A stretch of DNA of 64,000 nt from SFEL01 sp964392455 (GTDB lineage: Bacteria > Bacillota > Clostridia > Christensenellales > CAG-138), in assembly GCA_964392455.1 (NCBI GenBank), contig CAYMPG010000003.1, positions 40,540 to 104,539 on the forward strand, given 5' to 3'. The stretch's first letter is position 1. Every line of letters starts with the position of its first letter. A model generated the notes under the pieces. That model was not told the origin of the DNA. It worked only from the letters and a program-made list of their open reading frames with translations, and ran no database searches. Shown here piece by piece: positions 16,324 through 25,043 of the stretch. A program made the translations under genes and the position numbers.

Positions 16324-17496
16324 TTACATTGCATTTTCTTCCGATTTAAATATCTCCATGGTGGATACATCGCCCTGATGCTCTATCATCAGCGGCGCAG
16401 CACCCCTTATTCTTGCATCCAGTGAAAAGGTCGCAGGGCACACCCGAACATTTTTGTGAAGGAACTTTCGCTGATTTATCTCTGCCTCAATTGGCCAACT
16501 CGACATATTCAGCAGCTCCGTGCCCCTATCGCCTATATAGATGCAGTCTACATCTACCACATTTATCAGGTTTACCAGGCCACTCGTCAGGTATCTCCCC
16601 ATACGGGACATAGCTGCCATAGCTATATCATCGCCACTGCGAGCATACTCGATTAGCTCGTCCCAGCTCACCTTATGAATGCCCCTGTAAGCGGAATACC
16701 ACTCGCAGGCGGCCTGAGTAGATGCATACCGTTCAAGACAACCAAAATTGCCGCATTTACATGGCAGGCCGCCATTTTCAATGGTCATATGGCCTATTTC
16801 TCCTGTAAAGCTATGCTTGGTACTGAATAGCGCTCCGCCTACCACCAGCCCTGTACCTACGCCCTCATCCACCTGAACGTATATAAAATTCTCAGGTGGA
16901 TTTTCCCCGTAATACAGCTCCGCAAGGGCTGATACATTGGAATCATTTTCTGCAAATACCGGCAGGCCGTATTTTTTGCCCAGCCGCTCATTAAGGTCAG
17001 TTACCCTTCCCACCCGTGGGAGGAAGAATTCTAACTCGAGGATATTGTTCTGGGTATCCACGCAACCTAAGCTGGATACCGCTATCCCGGCAAAGCGCCC
17101 GCCGCCACCGATGATATGGTCTATCCCGGTGTATATCTTCTGGTAGAAGCTGTCAGTTGTTTCATTCGGATTCAGCTGGCATTCCCAAAGCTCGCTGTAG
17201 CTGCCATCCAATGCCACCGGCGCCACGTACAGGCCATGGTGGGTTATCATTATTCCTATGGTAACAGCCGCATCCGGCACAACCTCGATAAGCTCTGTCT
17301 TTCTCCCTACGCCATTACCCTCGTAGCCACACTGGCGCATTATGCCAGCCTCTATAAACTCTCCTACGAGGTTTGTCACCGTCATTTTACTCAGGCCGGT
17401 ACGTCGATGCAGCTCCAGCCTGGAAATAGTGCCATTAATACATACCTGTCTGAATATGCTGGCCTTGTTTTGTGCTTTTGAATACTGACTGTTCAT
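16324..17496 (-). CDS. ROK-family transcriptional repressor (NagC/XylR type)
   Basis: A 390-residue ROK protein. The N-terminal winged HTH covers about residues 8-60 (SRLELHRRTGLSKMTVTNLVGEFIEAG). A sugar-kinase-like domain follows, with the zinc motif CKCGNFGCLE and the ROK histidine in GEIGHM. The ATP phosphate-loop position reads IGIMITHHG, so it lacks the DxGxT/K loop and should sense but not phosphorylate. It heads the long leftward operon, just downstream of a strong promoter, so it probably autoregulates and controls all following genes, with the imported sugar or its phosphate as inducer. The ATG has no very strong ribosome site. Confidence 0.9.
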   Translation of the reverse strand: MNSQYSKAQNKASIFRQVCINGTISRLELHRRTGLSKMTVTNLVGEFIEAGIMRQCGYEGNGVGRKTELIEVVPDAAVTIGIMITHHGLYVAPVALDGSYSELWECQLNPNETTDSFYQKIYTGIDHIIGGGGRFAGIAVSSLGCVDTQNNILELEFFLPRVGRVTDLNERLGKKYGLPVFAENDSNVSALAELYYGENPPENFIYVQVDEGVGTGLVVGGALFSTKHSFTGEIGHMTIENGGLPCKCGNFGCLERYASTQAACEWYSAYRGIHKVSWDELIEYARSGDDIAMAAMSRMGRYLTSGLVNLINVVDVDCIYIGDRGTELLNMSSWPIEAEINQRKFLHKNVRVCPATFSLDARIRGAAPLMIEHQGDVSTMEIFKSEENAM

Positions 17497-17588
17497 ATCA
17501 CATCATCCGCAATAATGTGGCTTACACATCAAAAAAGAAATTTTTGTCCGCCGTCTATACTTTTTAAAAATGTTTTATTAATATGTTT

Positions 17589-17618
17589 ATAATACTTCTT
17601 TGTCGTATTATTTGTCAA
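17589..17618 (-). promoter_or_regulatory. Sigma-A promoter of the ROK/heptose-like operon
   Basis: On the minus strand: TTGACA (17613-17618), an 18-base spacer, then TATTAT (17589-17594). It lies about 95 bases upstream of the repressor ATG and is the only strong promoter seen for the leftward operon down to 4994. Confidence 0.75.
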
Positions 17619-17826
17619 TAGCTATGAACATAATCAAACCATATGCTCCGCCACTCCTGTAAACCCATAAAAACTGAAATCATATCCTTTCATCCTGCGG
17701 CAAATTGCGCTTGTACACCTTTTTTCTTTAAACCATATCCACTCAAATGCCATAACTTCAGCCTATATCAAAAGCATCATTACCGCTGAAATGCATTTTT
17801 CTGCATTCTTCTGCCCATATCCATAT

Positions 17827-17861
17827 AAAAAAGCCTCGATAGAGGTTTCCTCCATCGAAGC
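17827..17861 (-). terminator. Orphan terminator hairpin
   Basis: A stem of about 13 pairs with two mismatches (GCTTCGATGGAG with CTCTATCGAGGC on the minus strand) is followed by six T. No gene ends just upstream of it on that strand; the GH112 operon already has its own terminator at 18157-18206. It may end a short RNA or be a back-up. Confidence 0.5.
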
Positions 17862-18156
17862 TGTTCGGTTTTCAGCCATTTTGCCTGTTTACCTGTCGAT
17901 ATAAATAATTATCAGTCATCCGTCACAATAAAACCTTCTTACGGTAAAAAATGATGTTTCGCAGCAATGACGCAATCCTGTGGAATATGATTATACACCA
18001 CGTCTATTATGTATTTTTATCCCCTGAGCGCGTCTCCGTTCTACTATAGTGCGGAATTTTTTCACGGTTCTGTATTCAGGAATTACGGTATTGTAATCCC
18101 TGTTTGCACAGAATCGGCCCTGGCTTCCTTTTTTACCGCATTTTCGCCCCCACACA

Positions 18157-18206
18157 TAAAAGCCCCCGTATTTCTCCGATACCTATGGGGCGGAAAAATA
18201 CGGGGG
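18157..18206 (-). terminator. Terminator of the GH112 operon
   Basis: An 11-pair stem (CCCCCGTATTT with AAATACGGGGG) encloses a 22-base loop and is followed by GCTTTT on the minus strand, just past the phosphorylase stop codon. Confidence 0.7.
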
Positions 18207-18223
18207 ACATATGCTGCCGGATA

Positions 18224-20389
18224 TCAGATATTGTACCAGCGTATCTCGTTGGCATCCATGTGGATATCAAAGCTGCCGGTATCGGTGTATACGGTGGTAT
18301 CCTGGGACTCGTAGGTATTGTTGACTACGCAATACTTTCCGTTTTTAACGAAAGCGTGTACTTCCACATTGTAGTTGGTGGAATACCACTTATTGAGCTC
18401 ATCCTCCCCATGGGCAGACCACAGTATGGCACGATACAGCACACGGCTGTTTTCAAAGGAATAGGGCAGGCCGGAGATATACACGCTGCGGCCGTTGCCG
18501 TAGGCATTTGCAGCAAGCTGCACTTCTTTGTCAATCTGCACAAGCACATCTGTGCCCTCAAGAGCATAAATGCTCTTTTTGCCTTCTCCGAAATCCACCT
18601 GGTCGGCCACATCGGCAAGTATAAAGTGAGCACGGTTCTGCTCCCAGTTGTACTTATCGTAGTTAAGGGTAAAGCCCGTTTCCCTTTCCACGCCCAGCAG
18701 GGATGCAAGCTGCAAGTACCTGCCCTGATACTGGTGGCCTGAGGGCTCGCCCACGCCGATAAAGCCGCCGCCATTGTAAACGAACCTGCGGATGGCAGAG
18801 GAAATTGCAGGGTCTTCCCACTCTGCGCCGCCCGTATGTGCGGTATCGCCATCGCCCACGTTGATTATAACATCCACAGAATCCAGCACGGCGGGATCAT
18901 TGCGGATATCGTCAAAGGAAATAAACCTTACATCAAAGGGCGCACCGGACAGGGCCTCTATTACGCCTGCATAAGAGTAATTCTGCTTCTGATACAGGGC
19001 ATGGTGTACCATATGGCAACCCCATGCACGCATCCTGCCCCAGCTATTCAGCACGGCAACAGTCTTTACACAATAGGGCGTGGTGCCCTTGATGTTTTCA
19101 TACAGCTCACGGAACTCATTGCAGACGGACTCTATATAGTCTATAAACTCCGGAAACTGCAATGCGAGCTTCAGATAGCCACCATAGCCTATTCTGTCTA
19201 TGGGCTTTCTCAGTATGGCTCGCCTGGCTGTGACCCAGTTTTCCTTGGCCTCCTTTACAGGATCCCCTCCCTCATGGAAGGTATCCGGGAAAAAGTAAGG
19301 CAGAAACCGGCCTTCGGTGTACTTTACACCCGGAATATCGGATATGAGCCGCAGTGTGGAGCCATTGCCCACGGAGCCTACCACTGCATCTATGCCTATG
19401 GACTTCCATTCATCCATGAAGGGCTCTGTGCCTATCCAGTGGTCTCCCAGGAACATCATAGCTTCCTTGCCCAGCTCGTGGGTAATGTCCACCATTTCCT
19501 TTGCAAGCTTTGCCACCTCACGGCGCTGGAAAGCCTGGAAATCCTTGAATTCCTTGCTGGGCACACGATACTGGTTATTGTGATAGCCCTGATCCACAAT
19601 GAACTCCGGACGGAACTTATAGCCCACTTCCTTTTCAAACTGCTCCAGTATGTAGGGAGAAACAGAAGCTGAGTAGCCATACCAGTCCACAAATTTTTCC
19701 CGCTTCAGTTCGTCAAATACCAGGGTAAACTGATGGAAAAAGGTAGTATAGCGGATAACGTTTACATAGGGATGCTCAGCGATGAATTTGCGGAGCCGCT
19801 CCATGGTAAACTTGTGGGTCTTTGGCTGCCTTACATCAAAGGTTATCTGGTGCTCAAAGTTCTTCCAGCCGTTTGTAACGGCATTGTACATATGCACCGG
19901 ATCCCATATGATATAGGTCAAAAAGGCAACAGTGTACTCATGGAATGGCACGGGCTGAGCTATTACAACGCAGCCGCTTTCCTCGTCATAGCTCCATCCG
20001 TCGGCCTCAAGGGGCTGCCCGGTGGTTCTGTCCATAACCTCCCACCAGCGCTTGATATCATCCCTGGTATTCACCTGCATAAGCTCAGGGGAGATGCCCT
20101 TCATAAGCGGTATATGGAGGGGAGCATCCTTCGCAGTATGGAAGCCTGTCATGATATAGCACTGCTGCACCTCGTCAGGGTTGGCCTTTGCCCAGGCGTT
20201 GTCCTTGCGGGTGGTGTAGTAGGTGGAGTATATTTTGGCGTTTTGATCCCTGAGCTCTGCGGGGAAATCCGTGCCATCGCAATCCCTTATGGCATCGGCG
20301 CCCCAACGCTTCATTATTTCCAGAGTTTCAGGCACCACATCCAGGTCTGTAGGTATGGTAACACGGCCTGTGTTGCGTATATCCTTCAT
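18224..20389 (-). CDS. GH112 beta-galactoside phosphorylase (galacto-/lacto-N-biose or galactosyl-rhamnose type)
   Basis: A 721-residue protein matching glycoside hydrolase family 112 along its whole length, as recalled from the Bifidobacterium enzyme. It has GRVTIPTD at the start, ADAIRDCDGT (31-40), IWDPVHMYN with N169, and MFLGDHWIGTEP with the catalytic acid D316. A beta-galactosidase-trimerisation-like domain with NSWGRMRAWG and GEPSGHQYQGRYLQL follows. These enzymes split Gal-beta-1,3-GlcNAc, Gal-beta-1,3-GalNAc or Gal-beta-1,4-Rha with phosphate, giving galactose 1-phosphate in the cytoplasm. RDCDGT replaces RNSDGT, which may shift specificity. The ATG at 20387-20389 is chosen for its AGGAG; an upstream in-frame ATG would overlap the next gene. 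It is last in the ABC operon. Confidence 0.92.
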   Translation of the reverse strand: MKDIRNTGRVTIPTDLDVVPETLEIMKRWGADAIRDCDGTDFPAELRDQNAKIYSTYYTTRKDNAWAKANPDEVQQCYIMTGFHTAKDAPLHIPLMKGISPELMQVNTRDDIKRWWEVMDRTTGQPLEADGWSYDEESGCVVIAQPVPFHEYTVAFLTYIIWDPVHMYNAVTNGWKNFEHQITFDVRQPKTHKFTMERLRKFIAEHPYVNVIRYTTFFHQFTLVFDELKREKFVDWYGYSASVSPYILEQFEKEVGYKFRPEFIVDQGYHNNQYRVPSKEFKDFQAFQRREVAKLAKEMVDITHELGKEAMMFLGDHWIGTEPFMDEWKSIGIDAVVGSVGNGSTLRLISDIPGVKYTEGRFLPYFFPDTFHEGGDPVKEAKENWVTARRAILRKPIDRIGYGGYLKLALQFPEFIDYIESVCNEFRELYENIKGTTPYCVKTVAVLNSWGRMRAWGCHMVHHALYQKQNYSYAGVIEALSGAPFDVRFISFDDIRNDPAVLDSVDVIINVGDGDTAHTGGAEWEDPAISSAIRRFVYNGGGFIGVGEPSGHQYQGRYLQLASLLGVERETGFTLNYDKYNWEQNRAHFILADVADQVDFGEGKKSIYALEGTDVLVQIDKEVQLAANAYGNGRSVYISGLPYSFENSRVLYRAILWSAHGEDELNKWYSTNYNVEVHAFVKNGKYCVVNNTYESQDTTVYTDTGSFDIHMDANEIRWYNI

Positions 20390-20420
20390 AGCATGGTTCT
20401 CCTTGAGAAGATGTTTACGG

Positions 20421-20606
20421 TTATTTTTTATATGCGGCATTGTATACCAGCAGCGCAGTCAGCAGGAACACCATGCCTATCAGCATTATGCCCAGCCCAA
20501 GGAGCTTGCCGGTCATTTTCCAGCCAACAAAGGTAAGCACTATGCCTATGATAAAAAACAGGGTGATAAGTATGGTGCGGAGCTTTTCGTGATTTTTCCA
20601 GTTCAT
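20421..20606 (-). CDS. Small two-helix membrane protein
   Basis: A 61-residue protein with a basic N-terminus (MNWKNHEKLR) and two hydrophobic segments, about residues 11-28 and 33-53. It sits 9 bases after the permease gene and 31 bases before the phosphorylase gene, so it is part of the same message. Small proteins of this kind recur in Clostridia GH112 operons, possibly the DUF6903 family; that name is from memory. It may stabilise the transporter or couple it to the enzyme. No enzymatic residues are visible. Confidence 0.7.
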   Translation of the reverse strand: MNWKNHEKLRTILITLFFIIGIVLTFVGWKMTGKLLGLGIMLIGMVFLLTALLVYNAAYKK

Positions 20607-20615
20607 GATATCACC

Positions 20616-21506
20616 TTATCCTTTCAGGCCGCCCACAGTCATGCCCTTGGTAAGGTTTTTCTGTACGCAGCAGTAAAGTATCAGCGTGGGCAGCATGACC
20701 AGCACAAGGCCCGCATACATGGGGCCGTAGTTTGCCGCAGACTGCTGGGCCTGCATAAGGTTCAGCAGGCCTACCGGCAAAGTCTTTGCCCCGTTTGCCG
20801 AGGTCATAAGGGTCATGGAGATAATGTACTCATTCCAGAAGGACAGGAAGTTAAACAGTATCACCGTGATTATGGAGGGCTTTGCCATGGGGAATATTAC
20901 CTGCACCATTGTGCGGAAATACCCTGCGCCGTCAATATACGCAGCCTCCTCATAATCATGAGGCAGGGTGGCAAAATAGCTGGACAGCAGGTATATGGTA
21001 AAGGGCAGCGCCGTGGAGGCATATACCACCGCCAGCACCACAAGGTTATTGAGCAGGAAGCCCTCGCCTATTACGCTCTTGAGCCATACATCTCCATCCC
21101 GCAGCATCAGGAATATGGGCACCACAATGTAGTTTACATTGATGAACAGGCCCGCCATAAAGGCAGTATTCAAAAACTTTTTGCCAAAGAACTTGAAGCG
21201 GGAAAGACAGTATGCAGCAGGCAGCGCCACCACCAGCAGCAGGGCGAGGCCCAGCGCAGTGACCATGACGGAATTGAGCATATAGTCGCCCATTTTTGCC
21301 GTTTCCCAGGCCTCCACGAAATTCTGGAAATAAAAGCCCTTGGGAAGATTCCACGGATTTGTATAAAACTCGGGATTTTCCTTGATAGAAGCCATGAATA
21401 CCCATGCCACGGGCACTATTATGAGCAAAGCCAACAGCCCCAGCACAAGGTAAATAAATGTCTTATAAAGCCGTTCTCCGGAGGATGCTTTTTTATTCTG
21501 CTTCAT
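20616..21506 (-). CDS. Carbohydrate ABC transporter permease (MalG type)
   Basis: A 296-residue CUT1-family permease with six predicted membrane helices. The EAA loop is EEAAYIDGAGYFRTMVQVIFPMAKP, near residue 190-214, and contacts the ATPase. It pairs with the MalF-type permease encoded 12 bases upstream. No ATPase gene is present in this operon, which is usual for CUT1 systems in Firmicutes: a shared MsmX-type ATPase encoded elsewhere is normally used. Confidence 0.92.
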   Translation of the reverse strand: MKQNKKASSGERLYKTFIYLVLGLLALLIIVPVAWVFMASIKENPEFYTNPWNLPKGFYFQNFVEAWETAKMGDYMLNSVMVTALGLALLLVVALPAAYCLSRFKFFGKKFLNTAFMAGLFINVNYIVVPIFLMLRDGDVWLKSVIGEGFLLNNLVVLAVVYASTALPFTIYLLSSYFATLPHDYEEAAYIDGAGYFRTMVQVIFPMAKPSIITVILFNFLSFWNEYIISMTLMTSANGAKTLPVGLLNLMQAQQSAANYGPMYAGLVLVMLPTLILYCCVQKNLTKGMTVGGLKG

Positions 21507-21518
21507 GTTTCTTCCTCC

Positions 21519-22403
21519 TTAGAATTCCAGAGTTTCCCGCTCGGTGACCTTATTTACCAGCGCAGACAGCGCAAAGGACAGCAGGAATATTACCACGCCT
21601 ATGGCCATGCAGTAGCCATAGAGGCCATTGTTCTTCTGGCTGTACATATAGCCAAGCACCACCTCGGAGGCGCCGTTCGGGCCGCCGCCTGTCATGGCCT
21701 TTACAAAAAGGAACGCCATGTTTATGGTGGAGATTATGAAGAAGGTAAGGGTGGTGCGGATGTTTGTCCAAATTAGGGGTATGGTTATCTTGAAGAACTG
21801 GGTCAGTCTGCCAGCCCCATCCAGTGATGAGCTTTCATACAATGAGCCCGGGACGGCGGACATTGACGCCATGTACATTACCATATAGTAGCCTATGGCC
21901 TGCCATACCATGGCGATGATTATGCTCACCATTACCAGCTTTTCGCCCTTCCACAGTATGGCCTGCTCAAGGTTTGCAAAGGCTTCGATTATGGAATTGA
22001 GCATACCGTTCTCAGTCTGGTAAACGGCAGAAAATATACCGGAAATTACAACAACGGACAAAATATTGGGTATATAGAATACTACCCGGAAGAAATTCTG
22101 CCCCTTGATTTTTTCTCTTGTTAAAATGCCTGCGAATATCAGTGCCAGTGACATGGTAATCACCGTGACCACCACTATAAGCAGCAGAGTGTTTTGCATT
22201 GAACGAATGAAGGCCGTATCTGTCAGCAGCATTTTAAAGTTGCTCAGGCCAACAAAGTTCTCCTTTGCGGAGAAGGCGCTCCTCTCGTAAAGAGACATGC
22301 GGAATACATTGACGGTAGGCAGTATCATAAAGATAGTGAAAAGAATCACTGCCGGTGCAATGCAGGTTATCAGGAATGCGATGCGGCGCTTATTGCTCCT
22401 CAT
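21519..22403 (-). CDS. Carbohydrate ABC transporter permease (MalF type)
   Basis: A 294-residue CUT1-family permease with six hydrophobic helices and an EAA loop (YESSSLDGAGRLTQFFKITIPLIW). The start is the ATG at 22401-22403, with GGAG about 11 bases upstream. A longer in-frame extension rich in Ala comes from reading through the upstream hairpin and is rejected. It forms the heterodimeric channel with the MalG-type partner. Substrate is probably the disaccharide cleaved by the GH112 enzyme at the end of the operon. Confidence 0.92.
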   Translation of the reverse strand: MRSNKRRIAFLITCIAPAVILFTIFMILPTVNVFRMSLYERSAFSAKENFVGLSNFKMLLTDTAFIRSMQNTLLLIVVVTVITMSLALIFAGILTREKIKGQNFFRVVFYIPNILSVVVISGIFSAVYQTENGMLNSIIEAFANLEQAILWKGEKLVMVSIIIAMVWQAIGYYMVMYMASMSAVPGSLYESSSLDGAGRLTQFFKITIPLIWTNIRTTLTFFIISTINMAFLFVKAMTGGGPNGASEVVLGYMYSQKNNGLYGYCMAIGVVIFLLSFALSALVNKVTERETLEF

Positions 22404-22457
22404 TTTTGTAAGCGCTCCTTTCTTTTGTGGGGTAAAGCGCATTGGGAAAAAATAGTG

Positions 22458-22491
22458 AAAAAGGATGGCAGCGGCGGCTGCCGCTGCCATC
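22458..22491 (-). terminator. Intra-operon attenuator after the binding-protein gene
   Basis: A perfect 12-pair stem (GATGGCAGCGGC with GCCGCTGCCATC), 4-base loop, then CTTTTTC on the minus strand. It lies between the binding-protein gene and the first permease gene, matching the layout of the other sugar operon. Confidence 0.8.
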
Positions 22492-22526
22492 TTATATGTT
22501 TTGCTAAGAACTAAGCCCTAATGGAA

Positions 22527-23885
22527 TTAGCCCAGCAGGTTGGCGCGCATCTGCTCATTGGCAGCTTCGATGTTTGCCTGATACTCCTCGATGGTCAGAG
22601 TGCCTGCTACCAGGGAGTTGATGGGATCATAGTATACGGTGGTGGAATCTACACCGGGAATGGCTTCGAATGCAGCCCAGCCGCCCATAGCAGCCTTAGC
22701 ACCGTTGTCATAGATGGAGTAGAACAGAACGTTGTCGCCCTCCAGCATATCGGCAATGCCCAGCACAGGCTGAATAGCGCCGCCAGCGGTAAACAGCTCG
22801 CAAGCCTTATCGGAGTACAGGTATGCAATGAACTGCTTAGCAGCGTCAACATTGGCAGCACCTGCGGGGATCCAAGCCTGCTCGAACCAGCAGAAAGCAT
22901 ACTGGTCATCACCCTCGGAAACGGCGGGGATGGCGGTCATGCCCCACTCAAAATCATTGGTCAGAGTGGCTTCGGCATCAGCCATTTCGCCTACGATCCA
23001 GGTACCGTTGGGCATGAACAGGGCGTCATTGGTCATAACCATGAGCTGGTTCTTGGTGAAGTCCTGATTGTTAGCCTGAGCGGGAGTGGTGGGGTTGGTG
23101 TAATCAGCCAGCTTGTCCAGAATCTGCATGAAGGTCTGACCAGCCTCGGTCTGCCAGATGCCTTCCTCGTAGCGGCAGGCAGCATCAAAGAACTCGGGGC
23201 CGCCAGCAGCATACATCAGAGCGTACATGAAAGCGTCAAAGTAGCCGGCGGTGGGGTAAGTGAACAGAGCGATACCCTCGGCAGCAGCCTTGTCGCCCAG
23301 CTCCCACATCTGATCCCAGGTGGTGGGAACTTCCCAGCCTTTTTCCTCAAACAGCTTGGCGTTGTAGAACAGGCCGCAGGGAGAATAGAACATGGGAGCA
23401 AGATAGGTCTTGCCATCGGCATAGGGGTTGGTCAGGGAAGTGTCGGTGAAACCGGCAGCGATCTTGTCGCTTACCAGAACTTCCTCGCCAGGAACGGTCA
23501 TGGAGAGAACGTCGGTAATATCGGTGAGAGCCTGGTCCTTGATGAACTGCTCAGTCAGGCCAGCGGGACGGCCGGTAGCCAGATGGATAACATCGGGATA
23601 CTCGCCACCCTGCATGGAAGCAGAGATAACATCCTCAAGGTTCTTATCGGTGATAAGGTCTACCTTGATGCCGGTGGTCTCGGTGAAAGCAGCGCATACG
23701 TTCTGCCATACCTCGGAGCCGTAAGCGGTCTCGATGGCGGCGACCTGAATGGTCACATCCTCGGCAACCTCAGCAGCGGGAGTCTCCTCGGCGGGAGCTT
23801 CTACAGCAGGCTCCTCAGCAGCGGTGCAGGCTACCATGGACAGAGCCATAGCCAGAACCAGCAGCATTGCAATAAGCTTCTTCAT
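22527..23885 (-). CDS. Carbohydrate ABC transporter substrate-binding lipoprotein
   Basis: A 452-residue family-1 solute-binding protein. The signal peptide (MKKLIAMLLVLAMALSMVAC) has a lipobox Cys at residue 20, then an acidic Glu/Ala/Pro linker, and a MalE-like two-lobe domain (TIQVAAIETAYGSEVWQ, later NGTWIVGEM and AFCWFEQAWI). It would be lipid-anchored outside the cell and capture an oligosaccharide. The ATG at 23883-23885 follows AGGAGGAAATACGA. Codons are of the highly expressed type. It is the first gene of the GH112 operon, so Gal-HexNAc or Gal-Rha disaccharides are the expected ligands. Confidence 0.92.
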   Translation of the reverse strand: MKKLIAMLLVLAMALSMVACTAAEEPAVEAPAEETPAAEVAEDVTIQVAAIETAYGSEVWQNVCAAFTETTGIKVDLITDKNLEDVISASMQGGEYPDVIHLATGRPAGLTEQFIKDQALTDITDVLSMTVPGEEVLVSDKIAAGFTDTSLTNPYADGKTYLAPMFYSPCGLFYNAKLFEEKGWEVPTTWDQMWELGDKAAAEGIALFTYPTAGYFDAFMYALMYAAGGPEFFDAACRYEEGIWQTEAGQTFMQILDKLADYTNPTTPAQANNQDFTKNQLMVMTNDALFMPNGTWIVGEMADAEATLTNDFEWGMTAIPAVSEGDDQYAFCWFEQAWIPAGAANVDAAKQFIAYLYSDKACELFTAGGAIQPVLGIADMLEGDNVLFYSIYDNGAKAAMGGWAAFEAIPGVDSTTVYYDPINSLVAGTLTIEEYQANIEAANEQMRANLLG

Positions 23886-23942
23886 TCGTATTTCCTCCTG
23901 ATTAATTTGCATTTTAGGGGTGCTTCCCCTTCTATATCCTTA

Positions 23943-23970
23943 AGTATACCTTGCACAAAATTTTTCTCAA
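23943..23970 (-). promoter_or_regulatory. Promoter of the GH112 operon
   Basis: On the minus strand: TTGAGA (23965-23970), 16-base spacer, TATACT (23943-23948). It lies about 58 bases upstream of the binding-protein ATG and is divergent from the AraC gene. Confidence 0.65.
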
Positions 23971-24079
23971 CGTGTTTATTGTGATTAATTTTAGATATAT
24001 TGCTATACATTTATTGTGTATCGACTCCGGACTTTTGCATGATATTCATTTAAATCCCTCCTATGCACACTAAAATCTG

Positions 24080-24108
24080 TTGTCAAGGCCACTGCGGTGC
24101 AATATAAT
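24080..24108 (+). promoter_or_regulatory. Promoter of the AraC-type regulator gene
   Basis: TTGTCA (24080-24085), a 17-base spacer and a perfect TATAAT (24103-24108), about 45 bases upstream of the ATG. Confidence 0.75.
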
Positions 24109-24152
24109 GGGCATAAGAACAATATGTATAAAATTGTCCCGGGAGCCTTAAC

Positions 24153-25001
24153 ATGAGCAATCAGCGCTATGCTCTGGATATTTCCAAAGAAAACGACATA
24201 CGTTCAAATACCAGGCTGCTGAATGTTGGCAGCGCAAAGTATACTGGCGACTGGCATTCTGTTCCCCATGCCCATAACTATTCGGAGCTGTTTTACATAG
24301 TTGGCGGAGACGGCCAGTTTCGCATTGAGGACCGGCTATATCCCGTTACTGCCAATCAGCTCGTAATAGTCAACCCAAATGTCATCCATACTGAGGTGAG
24401 CCTTGAGGCCCGGCCCATGGAATACATAGTGCTGGGAATAGACGGGCTGGAGCTTTCCGTAAGCGAAAACGCCGACCGCCGCTTCTGCATACTGGACTGC
24501 CGCAGCAGCGGCGATATACTGACCTGCCTCAAAAATATCCTCAGGGAAATGAAAGCCGCACAGCCGGGCTACAAATCCATCTGCCAGGCGTACATGGAAA
24601 TACTCATAATCCGCCTTATCCGCAGCACCGGCACCTCTGTTTCCACCTCCCACGATACGCCGCAGGCCAGCCGTCAGTGCGCCACGGTTCGCCATTATAT
24701 CGATACCCATTACAAGGAGCAGCTTGACCTTGACCAGCTTGCCGGGGCAGCCCATGTAAACAAATACTATCTTGCCCACGCCTTCAAGCGGGAATACGGC
24801 ATAAGCCCCATCAATTACCTCATACAGCGGCGCATAGAGGAAAGCCGCTATCTGCTCCGGGAGACAGACCTTTCCCTTTCCCAGATAGCCCAGATGCTGG
24901 GGTTTTCCTCTGCCAGCTACTTTTCCCAGACCTTCCGCCGCACTGACGGCGTATCCCCCATGGAATACAGAAAAAATGCTCAGAAGCAGATACAGCCGTA
25001 G
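24153..25001 (+). CDS. AraC-family transcriptional regulator with cupin sensor domain
   Basis: A 282-residue protein. An N-terminal cupin sensor occupies about residues 28-100 (HSVPHAHNYSELFYIVGGDG, with metal- or sugar-facing His residues). Two C-terminal HTH motifs occupy about 180-275 (LDLDQLAGAAHVNKYYLAHAFKRE and LSLSQIAQMLGFSSASYFSQTFRR). It is transcribed away from the GH112 operon across a 267-base region holding both promoters, so it most likely activates that operon when the disaccharide is present. The next gene follows closely. Confidence 0.9.
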   Translation: MSNQRYALDISKENDIRSNTRLLNVGSAKYTGDWHSVPHAHNYSELFYIVGGDGQFRIEDRLYPVTANQLVIVNPNVIHTEVSLEARPMEYIVLGIDGLELSVSENADRRFCILDCRSSGDILTCLKNILREMKAAQPGYKSICQAYMEILIIRLIRSTGTSVSTSHDTPQASRQCATVRHYIDTHYKEQLDLDQLAGAAHVNKYYLAHAFKREYGISPINYLIQRRIEESRYLLRETDLSLSQIAQMLGFSSASYFSQTFRRTDGVSPMEYRKNAQKQIQP

Positions 25002-25043
25002 GCAATGAGTCTGCATATTTGCATGATTTAAGGAGGCATGACC

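Larger units (their letters stand above)
17497..18223. other. Intergenic region of 727 bases
   Basis: The left end carries the promoter of the ROK operon and an AT-rich stretch (17520-17620) where an operator would be expected; no clean palindrome was seen. There are two terminator-like hairpins, at 17827-17861 and 18157-18206. Between them I see no convincing gene. A minus-strand 38-codon frame overlaps the first hairpin and is probably chance. Confidence 0.5.

Noticed and set aside
17770..17886. Minus-strand 38-codon frame starting MAENRTASM
   Set aside because: It overlaps the orphan hairpin and lacks a convincing ribosome site.
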